DNA of 64,000 bases from the NCBI RefSeq assembly GCF_013408535.1, contig NZ_JACBZA010000001.1, positions 310,001 through 374,000 on the forward strand, in the 5' to 3' direction. The translations under genes and the position numbers were made by a program. The stretch comes from Actinopolymorpha cephalotaxi (GTDB lineage: Bacteria > Actinomycetota > Actinomycetes > Propionibacteriales > Actinopolymorphaceae). The notes beneath the pieces are model-generated. The model was not told the DNA's origin. It made no database searches and saw only the letters and a list, made by a program, of their open reading frames with translations. How positions within the stretch are numbered: the first letter of the stretch is position 1; every line of letters begins with the position of its first letter. Below, in pieces: positions 24,675-32,667 of the stretch.

Positions 24675-25690
24675 CGGGGTCGCTCGGCCGGCAGTGGAGT
24701 CCGTTCCTTCACCGGCGAGGTCTCGACACCGCGAACTGGCGGGCGCGACGGCTGCCGGGCGTCACGAACGAGACCTGGCTGCTGACCCGCGCCGATGGCA
24801 GCCGTCCCGACGAACGCTACGTGCTGCGGCACTATGTGCGGACGAGTGCCGACGCCGAGATCATCTTCGAACTGGCAGCTCTGCGCTATCTGGCAGCGAA
24901 CGCGTTTCCCTTTGCCGGCGTGGTGGATCCGCTCGACGGCACCGCCGGAATCGACCAGGTCGACGGCAGACCGGCCGCGCTGTTCACGTACGTACCAGGC
25001 ATTGTCGGCGAGAGCCTGGGTGACACGGGAGCACACGACCTCGCCGAAGGCGTCATCGCGGCAGGCTTGCTGGCACGCATGCACCTGGTGTCCCGCCACC
25101 GGACCTTCGCGGGTTCTCGCGTCGAGCGAAGTGACCCGTTGACGCGGTTGACACGATGGATGAGCCGGTATGGTTCGGACCCCGACTTCTCGACCGTGCC
25201 TGGTGGCGCCGCGTTCCTGGCCGAACTCTCGTCCCTTATCGACGAACTCACCGCCGCCCTGGAGACCACCTCCGGCCTGTGGGTCGGACTGGTCCACGGA
25301 GACGTCGCACCGAACAACCTGGTGCGAGACCCGTCTGGGGATGTGGCTGCTCTCCTCGACTTCGACGACTGCCAGTACTCCCACGTGCTTTACGATCTGT
25401 GCTCGATTCTGTGGTCGTGGGGACGCTCGCCCGACGGCCACGTCGATCCCCGACGAGTGCGACAGCTGGTCGGGTCCTACGCGGACGTACGCCAGTTGTC
25501 GGACGACGAACGTCAACTGCTGCCGAAGCTGTTCGCCGCCTACCTGGCCGCGGACGGCGTGGACAAGGTCACCTGGTGGTGGCGTGGTGAGGGCCGTCCC
25601 CGGCCCGTCTCCGAAAGCAGCGCCGCGCGGTGCTTCCTCGAACTGATCGCCAACCCGGGGCTCGGCGGCACGCTGTCCGGTCACGGGTGA
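24671..25690 (+). CDS. Aminoglycoside-phosphotransferase-fold kinase (copy B, intact)
   Basis: 339 residues of the APH/choline-kinase superfamily. Catalytic loop LVHGDVAPNNL (His209, Asp211) and metal-binding LLDFDDC (Asp230, Asp232); N-lobe RYVLRHYVRTSADAEIIFELAAL. It may phosphorylate a small molecule or antibiotic; the substrate is unknown. In its ancestral arrangement it was coupled by ATGA to a P-loop kinase, which is broken here and intact in copy A, so the two proteins probably still coexist from different loci. The stop is followed 73 bp later by an acetyltransferase gene. Confidence 0.85.
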   Translation: MTGSLGRQWSPFLHRRGLDTANWRARRLPGVTNETWLLTRADGSRPDERYVLRHYVRTSADAEIIFELAALRYLAANAFPFAGVVDPLDGTAGIDQVDGRPAALFTYVPGIVGESLGDTGAHDLAEGVIAAGLLARMHLVSRHRTFAGSRVERSDPLTRLTRWMSRYGSDPDFSTVPGGAAFLAELSSLIDELTAALETTSGLWVGLVHGDVAPNNLVRDPSGDVAALLDFDDCQYSHVLYDLCSILWSWGRSPDGHVDPRRVRQLVGSYADVRQLSDDERQLLPKLFAAYLAADGVDKVTWWWRGEGRPRPVSESSAARCFLELIANPGLGGTLSGHG

Positions 25691-25763
25691 ACGCTGCCGG
25701 ATCGTCGGGTTGCGAGCAAAAGCTGTTGACCGAGTCACGATGCATCGGCGAGTGTCATCGGAC

Positions 25764-26720
25764 ATGACGATGCCTGCGGCGTTCACTCTGTCGGCCTTCA
25801 CCGGTGATGCCGACATCAGGGCCATCGAGGCGGTGCGTTCAGCGGTCCGCACTGTCAAACCGGACGCCTGGATGCCCGGCCCGGACACCGATCCGGCGTC
25901 CCGGTTGCCGTACTGCCGGATCGCCCGCGTCGGTGACGCACCGGTCGGTTACACCTGGATGGACTGGTGGACCGAGAGGGACGGCACGCGACTGCTGCTT
26001 CTCCTCGGGTACGTCCACCCGCACTGGCGGCGGCGCGGCATCGGTGGTCACTTTCTGACCTGGCAGTTGGAGGCCGCGCGACAGGATCCGCCGGCGATGG
26101 ACGGCGACGGTCCATACGTGTTCGGTGGCAACGCTGACATCGATCAGCCCGATGTGCGGAACCTGCTGATGCGGGCCGGCTTCCGGCTGGCGTTCACCGC
26201 GATGGATCTGGAGTGCGACCTGGAGGAGACCGCCCCTGCACCGGTGCCATTGCCCGATGGCCTGGTGGAACGCAGACTCGGCGAGGTGGAGCATCGCCTT
26301 GTCCACGCGGCGATCGAGGAGTCGTTCGCAACGAGTACTCACGGGTACGTGCCACGAACCTACGAGCGGTATCGGCGCGACGTCGCCGACAGGCAGTCGG
26401 ACACCGGCCTTTGGTGTGTGGCATGGGACGGCGACGAGGTGGCCGGCGTGGTGATCAACGAGAAGGTCGATGCGGGTACCGGGTTGACGCCGTGGGTTGC
26501 GGTGCGGAAGCGGTATCGGCGGCGTGGACTGGCGACGGCTCTGGTGCGCAACGGGCTGGCGCGGTGCAGTGCGGCCGGGCTGAAGCGGGTACGGATCGCC
26601 ACGATCCTCGAGAACGCCAACCAGACGGTCGGCTTCTACGAGCGCATGGGTTATCGCGAGGTACTCAGGAGACCTCGCTACCGTCGTCCGTTCGACAGGA
26701 GTGGAGTGACAGTCGCCTGA
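25764..26720 (+). CDS. Tandem-GNAT acetyltransferase
   Basis: About 318 residues with two GNAT folds. The first has the motif-A-like segment LGYVHPHWRRRGIGGHFL; the second, better preserved, has WVAVRKRYRRRGLATALV (Q/RxxGxG/A acetyl-CoA loop) and ENANQTVGFYERMGYREV. Such tandem proteins (Mshd-like, or antibiotic N-acetyltransferases) often have one active domain. The acceptor is not predictable. ATG 25764 is used; ATG 25740 adds eight residues. No clear ribosome site is seen. Confidence 0.85.
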   Translation: MTMPAAFTLSAFTGDADIRAIEAVRSAVRTVKPDAWMPGPDTDPASRLPYCRIARVGDAPVGYTWMDWWTERDGTRLLLLLGYVHPHWRRRGIGGHFLTWQLEAARQDPPAMDGDGPYVFGGNADIDQPDVRNLLMRAGFRLAFTAMDLECDLEETAPAPVPLPDGLVERRLGEVEHRLVHAAIEESFATSTHGYVPRTYERYRRDVADRQSDTGLWCVAWDGDEVAGVVINEKVDAGTGLTPWVAVRKRYRRRGLATALVRNGLARCSAAGLKRVRIATILENANQTVGFYERMGYREVLRRPRYRRPFDRSGVTVA

Positions 26721-26874
26721 CGGTCCACTCGCGGACACTCCGGGTCGGAGACCACGACCCGGCGCAAGGCAGGATTGACACGCGATGGGCGTACGTCGGC
26801 ATCTACGGCAGGTGGGCAGGAAGGCCGAAGTTACTTGCTTGCGTGGCGCCCCGGAGCGGGTGGACGATACGCTG

Positions 26875-27546
26875 ATGGTGGCAGGGGTGTATCTCGGCGG
26901 CGGTGGCTCGGAGCAGGACGAGGCTCGGCTGTGGGACAGGTTCCTGGTGCCCGGCCAACGCATCCTCTACTGGCCGTTCGCACTCGCCACGAACCAGCAT
27001 GAGGGAGCTTTTCGATGGCTGGCCGACTGCCTGGCCGCGCGTGGGGACTTCCGGATCGAGATGTGGTCGAGTCCCGCGGGCCGCTCCGAACAGGATCTGG
27101 CCGATGTTGATCTCCTTTTCGTCGGTGGCGGCAACACGTTCGGCCTGCTTGATCACCTCCAGCGGCATCACTTCCTGCAGCCTGTTCGGAACTTCCTCGA
27201 TGCGGGTGGCGCCATGTACGGCGGAAGCGCCGGGGCGGTTCTCGCCGGCGCGGACATCGCGATCGCCGGCGACGTCGACTCCAACGACTGCGGCATCACG
27301 GACACGTCGGCGCTCGACCTGCTCGGCGGACTGGTCATCCGCCCCCACTACGACGCAAGCGACGACCACCTGCTCCGCACCTGGGCAAGGACTCACGACC
27401 AGACGATTCTCGCGGTTCCGGAACGTAGTGGAGTCGCCGTCACCGACGGTCGAGCCTGCAACGTGGGCCCCGAAGACGTTCACCTGATCGGCCCTGCGGG
27501 AGCCGAACGCCGGAGCCCGGGGCATACCTGGTCCTTGGTGGCGTAG
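26875..27546 (+). CDS. Peptidase S51 / peptidase E-like protein
   Basis: 223 residues from ATG 26875 (MVAGVYLGGGGSEQDE, the usual start of this subgroup). Nucleophile Ser118 in MYGGSAGAVLAG; substrate loop FVGGGNTFGLL at about 82-92; VIRPHYDASDD in the C-terminal half carries the likely catalytic His. It belongs to the same superfamily as the protein at 16580-17236 but to a different branch. Cytoplasmic; possible dipeptidase. An upstream in-frame ATG at 26785 would add 30 residues that lack family character. Confidence 0.85.
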   Translation: MVAGVYLGGGGSEQDEARLWDRFLVPGQRILYWPFALATNQHEGAFRWLADCLAARGDFRIEMWSSPAGRSEQDLADVDLLFVGGGNTFGLLDHLQRHHFLQPVRNFLDAGGAMYGGSAGAVLAGADIAIAGDVDSNDCGITDTSALDLLGGLVIRPHYDASDDHLLRTWARTHDQTILAVPERSGVAVTDGRACNVGPEDVHLIGPAGAERRSPGHTWSLVA

Positions 27547-27677
27547 TCCGAGATCCCGGGTGTCATCGCGTGCTGCCCCTGATCTGCGGCACAGCGAGCC
27601 TGATCCGCCCGCACTGCCGGTGTGCCTGTCGTACGCCGGGGTGGTGGCCTCGTTCTCAGTAACCCAAAGGGGTCCTT

Positions 27678-28280
27678 GTGTCGTCTGCTTCCTCAGCCGT
27701 ATCCGATTCTGCTCAACCCGCGCCGCCAGGGCGCCGCATCATCGTGACGGGGCAGGCCGGGGCCGGGAAATCCACGTTGTCACACGCACTTGCTGCCAAG
27801 TCCGGCTTCCCCCTCATTCATCTCGACCTCGAGTTCTGGAAGCCCGGCTGGGTCGAGCCGTCGGAAGCGGAGTGGCGCGAGAAGCAGCGTCGCGTGCTTG
27901 CGGGCGACGCGTGGATCGCCGATGGCAACTACACGGAGACGCTCGACCCCCGTCTCGAACGCGCCGACACCGTGGTGGTGCTCGTCACGCCGTGGTGGCG
28001 GTGCGCGGGCCGGGCGTTCCTGCGCGGCTTCCGGATGCCGGGCCGGCTGCCAGAAGGATGTACGTACTCGGCGTGGCAACGGTTGCGCGATGAATGGCGC
28101 CTGATCCCGTCCATCTGGCGGGACCGGCGCGCGAACGACCGCGAGCTTGCGATCATCGCCCAGCACGGGCACCACGTGACTCGGCACGTGTTCAAGTCCA
28201 AGCGGGCGATCAGGGAGTTCCTCGACGGGTTCGACGCCGGCGACGGCCCGGCGAGACCGCCGTCGTGCGGCTGCCGGTGA
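27678..28280 (+). CDS. P-loop kinase, FlaR/topology-modulation type
   Basis: 200 residues. Walker A GQAGAGKST (Lys31) after RRIIVTG; then HLDLEFWKPGWVEPS and WIADGNYTETLDPRLERADTVVVLVTPWWRC, the characteristic pattern of FlaR-like 'DNA topology modulation' proteins, which belong to the adenylate-kinase-like NMP kinases. The true substrate is unknown. GTG 27678 has a good ribosome site (AAAGGGG). It is the third P-loop kinase of this general type in the window but not a close relative of the pair at 15 and 24 kb. Confidence 0.85.
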   Translation: MSSASSAVSDSAQPAPPGRRIIVTGQAGAGKSTLSHALAAKSGFPLIHLDLEFWKPGWVEPSEAEWREKQRRVLAGDAWIADGNYTETLDPRLERADTVVVLVTPWWRCAGRAFLRGFRMPGRLPEGCTYSAWQRLRDEWRLIPSIWRDRRANDRELAIIAQHGHHVTRHVFKSKRAIREFLDGFDAGDGPARPPSCGCR

Positions 28281-28352
28281 AGCCACGGTGGGCTTGAGGA
28301 GGCCGGGGCCGAACTGATCATCGGCACTGCGGCTGACCTGGGATTTGGTGGG

Positions 28353-28425
28353 TGCCCCCGGCAGGATTCGAACCTGCGACACACGGTTTAGGAAACCGTT
28401 GCTCTATCCCCTGAGCTACGAGGGC
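28353..28425 (-). tRNA. tRNA-Arg (anticodon CCT)
   Basis: On the minus strand the acceptor arm GCCCTCG pairs with CGGGGGC (one G-U). The D-arm is AGCTCAGGGGATAGAGC, the anticodon arm ACGGT-TTCCTAA-ACCGT puts CCT at positions 34-36, and the T-arm has GGTTCGAATCC. CCA is not encoded. It reads the rare Arg codon AGG. Confidence 0.95.
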
Positions 28426-28563
28426 ACGGCCCCCGAGTTGTGGGGGCGCGGCGCACAGTCTAGCGACCGGGGTTCGTCGGTGGCGGCAGGGACTGACCGA
28501 GGCGACGTGCGGCACTCCCACGGGTACCAACCCCACCTGTGGATCATGGTCTCTGCCGGCGAA

Positions 28564-29166
28564 TCAGAGCCAGTCGTGTTCGCGGGCGTAGCGGGCCGCC
28601 TCGTGGCGGGTCCGGGTCTGGGTCTTCTGCATGGCGTTGGAGAGGTAGTTGCGTACCGTCCCCTCGGCGAGATGGATCTGGGCGGCGGTCTCGGCCACCG
28701 AGTAGCCCTTGCCGGTCGCCCGCAGTACGTCGAGTTCGCGGTCGGTGAGCGGGCAGTCGTCGATGACCGCGAGCGCGGACACCTCCGGGTCGATCCAGCG
28801 TTTGCCGGCATGCAGGGAGGTGATGACAGAGGTGATGAGCGCCGGTTCGGCGGACTTGCTGACGAAGCCCTGGACGCCGAGTTTCAGGGCCTTGCGGAGC
28901 ACACCGGGACGGGCGTGCCGGGTCAGCATCAGGATCACTTGTTCCGGTCGCGTCCGGCGGATGTCGGCGACCGCGCCGAGGCCGTCCACTCCCGGCATCT
29001 CCAGATCCACGACCAGCACGTCGGGCCGGTGCTTCAGGGTGGCCTCGACGGCGGTCTCGCCGTCCTCTGCCTCGGCGAGGACGGTGATGTCGCCTTCCAG
29101 GGGAAGCAGCGCGGCAAGTGCCTTGCGCAGCAGGACCTCGTCGTCGGTGAGCACGATGGTCGTCAT
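28564..29166 (-). CDS. NarL/DesR-type response regulator
   Basis: 200 residues. Receiver domain about 1-118 with phospho-acceptor Asp54 (VVDLEMPG), acidic pocket DDE at 8-10 and Lys in VSKSA. LuxR-type helix-turn-helix about 138-195 (LTDRELDVLRATGKGYSVAETA...GTVRNYLSNAM). The gene overlaps the upstream kinase gene by 4 bp (ATGA), so the pair is translated together. It probably controls the divergent ABC-2 exporter genes; GTGAC sites in that promoter region are candidate targets. Confidence 0.92.
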   Translation of the reverse strand: MTTIVLTDDEVLLRKALAALLPLEGDITVLAEAEDGETAVEATLKHRPDVLVVDLEMPGVDGLGAVADIRRTRPEQVILMLTRHARPGVLRKALKLGVQGFVSKSAEPALITSVITSLHAGKRWIDPEVSALAVIDDCPLTDRELDVLRATGKGYSVAETAAQIHLAEGTVRNYLSNAMQKTQTRTRHEAARYAREHDWL

Positions 29167-30326
29167 CGGCTGTTCTCCCTCGCTGCCGCCGCCACGGCCG
29201 GGCTGGTTCGGGCAGATGGGAACTTCGCGGCTGTCAAGAACTGCTTGCCCTGCTGTTCCACGGTCAGCTCGCCTCCCTCGCCTGCCACCCGCTGTTTCAG
29301 CGTGGACAGTCCTCTGAGCTCGGGAAGCGCATCCTCCCGTACGCCGTCGTTGACGATCGTGATGCCGGCCTGAGAAAGCGTGATCTGCACCTGTTCGGCC
29401 TGTGCGTGCCGGAGGATGTTGGTGGTCGTCTCGCGCAGGACCTGGCCGAGTAGTTCGCCGGCACGAGGATCGACCTCGGCCTCCCGGGTCACGCGCACCC
29501 GGATACCGGCGGCCTCGAAGAGGTTCTTCGCGTTCTCGAGTTCGGCGGAGAGGTTCAGCCGCCGTTGGGCGTACGCGAGTTCCTTCGTCTGGGTGATGGT
29601 GTCGGCGACCAGGGCGTACGTCTCCTGCAGTTCCTTCTCCGCCCGGTCGGGGTCGCTGGCCAGCAGCTTCCGTGCCAGCGCGATCTTCAGTTTGACCACG
29701 TGCAGCGTGTGGCCCTGGATGTCGTGCAGGTCGCTGGCGAACCGGACGCGTTCGCGGATGACGGCGTGTTCGGCCTCGCGTTCCTTGGTCTGTTCGAGCT
29801 CACGGAAGATGTCGTAGAAGCGTTCGCCCACGGTCGTCATGATGGTCACCATCAGGGTGAGCACCGTCGGAACGAGGACGTAAGCCGCCAGCACCTCGTG
29901 GGCGTCGGACCGGTCCACCAGGAGCCGCGCCGCGCCCACCACGGCGACGTAGGTGATCAGCCCGGCGGCCGCGACGTACAGCAGGCCCCGGCGCCGCACC
30001 CGGGAGACCGCGAGAGACCCCACGGCGCAGATTCCCCAGTACGCGTTCGGGCTGCCGGTGAGCAGCACCCCGAGCGGCCACACCGCGCCCCCCACGATCA
30101 TGCAGGGCACGGCGACCCTGGCAAGATCGTCGGCCGTCCAGCGTTCGAACGCCACCAGGGCCACCACGACGCCGGGGACGAGGACGAGGAGGTGCCACCA
30201 GGCGTGAGTGTCGATGAACACGATGACGGCGGCAGCGGTCACCAGCGGCGGGATGGACGTGGTGAGGTTGAGGCGGCGCAGCCGTCCCTGCGTCGCCTCG
30301 GTGAAGCCCGGTGATCTTGCGGTCAC
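29163..30326 (-). CDS. DesK-type sensor histidine kinase
   Basis: 387 residues from GTG 30326. The N-terminal 170 residues contain five to six membrane helices without a large extracellular loop. A coiled-coil linker (ELEQTKEREAEHAVIRERVR) leads to the HisKA_3 H-box RFASDLHDIQGHTLHV with phospho-His201. The ATPase domain has the N-box VLRETTTNILRHAQA and a G-box near VNDGVREDALPELRGL. Such kinases sense membrane state or antibiotics in the bilayer. Its gene is divergent from an ABC-2 exporter, the classic arrangement for a detoxification or membrane-stress switch. Confidence 0.9.
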   Translation of the reverse strand: MTARSPGFTEATQGRLRRLNLTTSIPPLVTAAAVIVFIDTHAWWHLLVLVPGVVVALVAFERWTADDLARVAVPCMIVGGAVWPLGVLLTGSPNAYWGICAVGSLAVSRVRRRGLLYVAAAGLITYVAVVGAARLLVDRSDAHEVLAAYVLVPTVLTLMVTIMTTVGERFYDIFRELEQTKEREAEHAVIRERVRFASDLHDIQGHTLHVVKLKIALARKLLASDPDRAEKELQETYALVADTITQTKELAYAQRRLNLSAELENAKNLFEAAGIRVRVTREAEVDPRAGELLGQVLRETTTNILRHAQAEQVQITLSQAGITIVNDGVREDALPELRGLSTLKQRVAGEGGELTVEQQGKQFLTAAKFPSARTSPAVAAAARENSR

Positions 30327-30361
30327 CCCCCAAGTATTCACGGGGGCCCGAATCGCGACCA

Positions 30362-30389
30362 GTGACACCACGTCACATGGCGCCGTGAC
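30362..30389. promoter_or_regulatory. GTGAC/GTCAC repeats between kinase and ABC genes
   Basis: GTGAC (30362-30366) and GTCAC (30372-30376) form a 5-5-5 inverted repeat, and another GTGAC lies at 30385-30389. They sit in the 109-bp gap between the divergent starts. NarL-family regulators often bind such spaced half-sites. Assignment to this regulator is inference. Confidence 0.45.
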
Positions 30390-30435
30390 GCGGCGCCACT
30401 GCCCGAACGGGGTCGACCGCTGTGTCATGGGTGGC

Positions 30436-31323
30436 ATGTCCACAACGCCAGTCATCGAAGTCGACGAACTGAACGTCAGCTACGGCGACTTCCACGCCGT
30501 CAGGGATCTTTCCTTCGAGGTACGCCGCGGCGAGCTCTACGCCCTGCTCGGCACCAACGGGGCGGGCAAGACCACGACCCTGGAGACCGTCGAGGGGCAC
30601 CGGTCGCCGACCACGGGAACGGTGCGGGTCTTCGGGCACAGCCCGGGCAACCGTCGGGCCGTCCGTCCCCGGATGGGAGTCATGCTCCAGGAGAGCGGCT
30701 TCGCACCGGACCTGACGGTGCGCGAGTCGGTACGCCTGATCGGCCGGCTCACCCGCCGTACGGACGACGTGGACCGCGTGCTCGACCTGGTCGACCTCAC
30801 CGGCCGGGCGGGTCGGAAGGTGTCGCAACTGTCCGGCGGGGAGAAGCGCCGGCTCGACTTCGCCACCGCCGTCTTCGGCTCCCCGGAGCTGATCTTCCTG
30901 GACGAGCCGACCACGGGTCTGGACATCCAGTCCCGGGACGACCTGTGGGAGACGGTGAACCGGCTCCGCGAGAACGGCGCCACCATCGTGCTCACCACGC
31001 ACTACCTGGAGGAGGCGCAGCAGCGCGCCGACCGCATCGGCCTCATGCACCAGGGCACCCTGCACCGGGAGGGCACGGTGTCGGAACTGACCCGCACCCT
31101 GCCGGCCGTCGTCCGCTTCTCGTTGCCGGGACCGGCGCCGGCAGCGGACCTGCCGTTGCAGGCCGTCGCCGACGCGGACGGGAGAGTCGTGGTCGAGACC
31201 TTCGCGCTGCAGAAGGACCTGCACGTCCTGCTCCGATGGGCACAGGACAACGCCGTGGAGCTGCGGGACCTCGAAGCCGGCCCGACCCGGCTGGACGACG
31301 TCTTCCGCGCCATCGGCACCTGA
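30436..31323 (+). CDS. ABC-2 exporter ATP-binding subunit
   Basis: 295 residues. Walker A GTNGAGKTT (39-47), signature LSGGEKRRLDFA, Walker B LIFLDEP, H-loop TTHYLEEA. A C-terminal extension of about 85 residues follows, as in drug/antibiotic exporters of the NatA/DrrA group. It partners the permease encoded 59 bp downstream. ATG 30436 is used; ATG 30427 (three more residues) is possible. Confidence 0.92.
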   Translation: MSTTPVIEVDELNVSYGDFHAVRDLSFEVRRGELYALLGTNGAGKTTTLETVEGHRSPTTGTVRVFGHSPGNRRAVRPRMGVMLQESGFAPDLTVRESVRLIGRLTRRTDDVDRVLDLVDLTGRAGRKVSQLSGGEKRRLDFATAVFGSPELIFLDEPTTGLDIQSRDDLWETVNRLRENGATIVLTTHYLEEAQQRADRIGLMHQGTLHREGTVSELTRTLPAVVRFSLPGPAPAADLPLQAVADADGRVVVETFALQKDLHVLLRWAQDNAVELRDLEAGPTRLDDVFRAIGT

Positions 31324-31339
31324 CACGCAGTCTCCCGCT

Positions 31340-31356
31340 TGTCAATTGACAGTTGA
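31340..31356. promoter_or_regulatory. Palindrome with two TTGACA boxes between ABC genes
   Basis: TGTCAATTGACA (31340-31351) is a perfect 12-bp palindrome immediately followed by GTTGACA. Two consensus -35 hexamers (TTGACA) overlap it, on a locally AT-rich background, 27-40 bases before the permease start. It may be an operator or an internal promoter; no good -10 box is seen. Confidence 0.35.
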
Positions 31357-31382
31357 CATGACCTCCGAGAGGAACTCCCGCC

Positions 31383-32102
31383 ATGTTCTCCATCGCTGTC
31401 AGCGAGCTGATCCAGATCATGCGCAACCGACTGGTGCTGGTCACCAGCTTCATCGTGCCGGTCGTCGTCAGCGCGTTCTTCGTACGCCAGCACGAGACGT
31501 TCGAGGCTATCGGCAGCCTCGGCTACATCGCCGCCATCGTGATGTTCATCGTCGCCGCGTTCGGGCTCTACACCACCGCCGTGACCACGCTGGCGTCCCG
31601 CAGGCAGAACCTCTTCCTCAAACGGCTGCGGTCCACCGCCGCCGGCGACCCCGGCATCCTGGCCGGGCTGCTGCTGCCGGCCACCGTCATCGCGCTGGTT
31701 CAGGTGACGGTGATCCTGGCCGTGTTCGCCGTTGTGGCCGGTGAACCGGCCAACGTCGCCCTGCTGGTGGTCGCCGTCCTCGCCACCCTGGCCATGATGG
31801 TCGGCCTGGGCCTGGCCACGGCAGGGCTGACGAACTCGCCCGAGCATGCCCAGGTGACGACGCTGCCGGTCACCCTCGGCGTGATCGCCGTCGCCACCTG
31901 GGTGGGTACCAGCGGAACCGAGGACCTCACCCTGCTCAAGCGGCTGCTGCCCGGCGGATCGGCCACCGAACTGGTGATGAACGCCTGGAACGGCGGCGTC
32001 GCCGTGGCCGACTCCCTCCTCCTGCTGGGACCGACGCTGGGCTGGGTCGTCGTCGCCGTCGTACTGGCCACCCGGCTCTTCCGCTGGGAGCCTCGCCGCT
32101 GA
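31383..32102 (+). CDS. ABC-2 exporter permease
   Basis: 239 residues, six membrane helices. It starts FSIAVSELIQIMRNRLVLVTSF, the cytosolic elbow helix of ABC-2 permeases, and has the conserved ASRRQNLFLKRLRSTAA coupling segment between helices 2 and 3. It works with the preceding ATPase to export an unknown amphiphile. GAGAGGAAC supplies the ribosome site before ATG 31383. Probably regulated by the divergent two-component system. Confidence 0.9.
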   Translation: MFSIAVSELIQIMRNRLVLVTSFIVPVVVSAFFVRQHETFEAIGSLGYIAAIVMFIVAAFGLYTTAVTTLASRRQNLFLKRLRSTAAGDPGILAGLLLPATVIALVQVTVILAVFAVVAGEPANVALLVVAVLATLAMMVGLGLATAGLTNSPEHAQVTTLPVTLGVIAVATWVGTSGTEDLTLLKRLLPGGSATELVMNAWNGGVAVADSLLLLGPTLGWVVVAVVLATRLFRWEPRR

Positions 32103-32108
32103 CCAGAC

Positions 32109-32153
32109 GGCCGGAGACCGGATGGGGCCGGAGACCGGATGGGGCCGGAGACG
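32109..32153. repeat. 17-bp tandem repeat, about 2.6 copies
   Basis: GGCCGGAGACCGGATGG is repeated exactly twice (32109-32125, 32126-32142) and then partly. It lies just after the permease stop. Probably a simple slippage repeat; each unit can form a small CCGG-based hairpin. Confidence 0.6.
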
Positions 32154-32244
32154 GGCCGCGCGGAGGGTCCCTGCGGTAAGGCTTTTGCAGGAGTATGTTG
32201 CCGCCCATGTCCCGGCCCCCGGCAGGTGAAACCTCCGTGGTAGC

Positions 32245-32280
32245 CCCCCGGACGCGCCTGCCGGTCGGGCGGTCCGGGGG
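32245..32280 (-). terminator. Intrinsic-type hairpin after the 85-residue gene
   Basis: CCCCCGGAC and GTCCGGGGG form a perfect 9-bp stem with an 18-base loop, beginning four bases beyond the stop codon of the minus-strand gene at 32285. There is no T-tract, as is common for actinomycete terminators. Confidence 0.5.
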
Positions 32281-32284
32281 TTCG

Positions 32285-32542
32285 TCAGTCGTTCGCCCGG
32301 CGCCCGCGCAGGGCGCGTACGGCACGGACCACGCGGAGTGGAAGCAGACCGACGAGCGGTGCGCGCCGGCCGAGATCCGCACTGTCTTCGCGGTCGAAGG
32401 CCGCGGCGTACCGGTCGGCGTCGGCGGCGGTGGGGTAGCGCTTGCTGCCGGCGGCGCCACAACCGCGTTGGCACCGCCAGGTCATGGTCTCGCCCTCGGT
32501 GGAGAAGCGATACCTGTGGCCGAGGATCCGACAGTGCACCAT
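32285..32542 (-). CDS. Small conserved-looking hypothetical protein with CxxxC
   Basis: 85 residues: MVHCRILGHRYRF, then TWRCQRGCGAAGSKRYPTAADADRYAAAFDRED and a basic C-terminus (LLPLRVVRAVRALRGRR). One Cys pair (CQRGC) plus Cys4 and nearby His residues could bind a metal. The layout matches small actinobacterial proteins of unknown function. ATG 32542 is clear; the next gene upstream is the divergent MFS transporter, 125 bp away. A hairpin directly after the stop supports a real transcription unit. Confidence 0.65.
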   Translation of the reverse strand: MVHCRILGHRYRFSTEGETMTWRCQRGCGAAGSKRYPTAADADRYAAAFDREDSADLGRRAPLVGLLPLRVVRAVRALRGRRAND

Positions 32543-32667
32543 GACGGCGCATCCTACGGCGCCACCTCGGCGTACGCCATCTCGCCGAGAGGAAGTCCGC
32601 CGGCACGTGCGGCACCACTCACCGCGCGTCCCATCCGGCCTTCCTGAGCGAGCGAAACGGACCGCAC

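Noticed and set aside
28353-28425. tRNA-Arg as attachment site of an integrated element covering 15-28 kb
   Set aside because: No integrase, no second partial tRNA copy and no direct repeat of the tRNA 3' end was seen.
32195-32647. Plus-strand 150-codon frame upstream of the MFS gene
   Set aside because: It overlaps the minus-strand 85-residue gene, lacks motifs, and covers the terminator hairpin.
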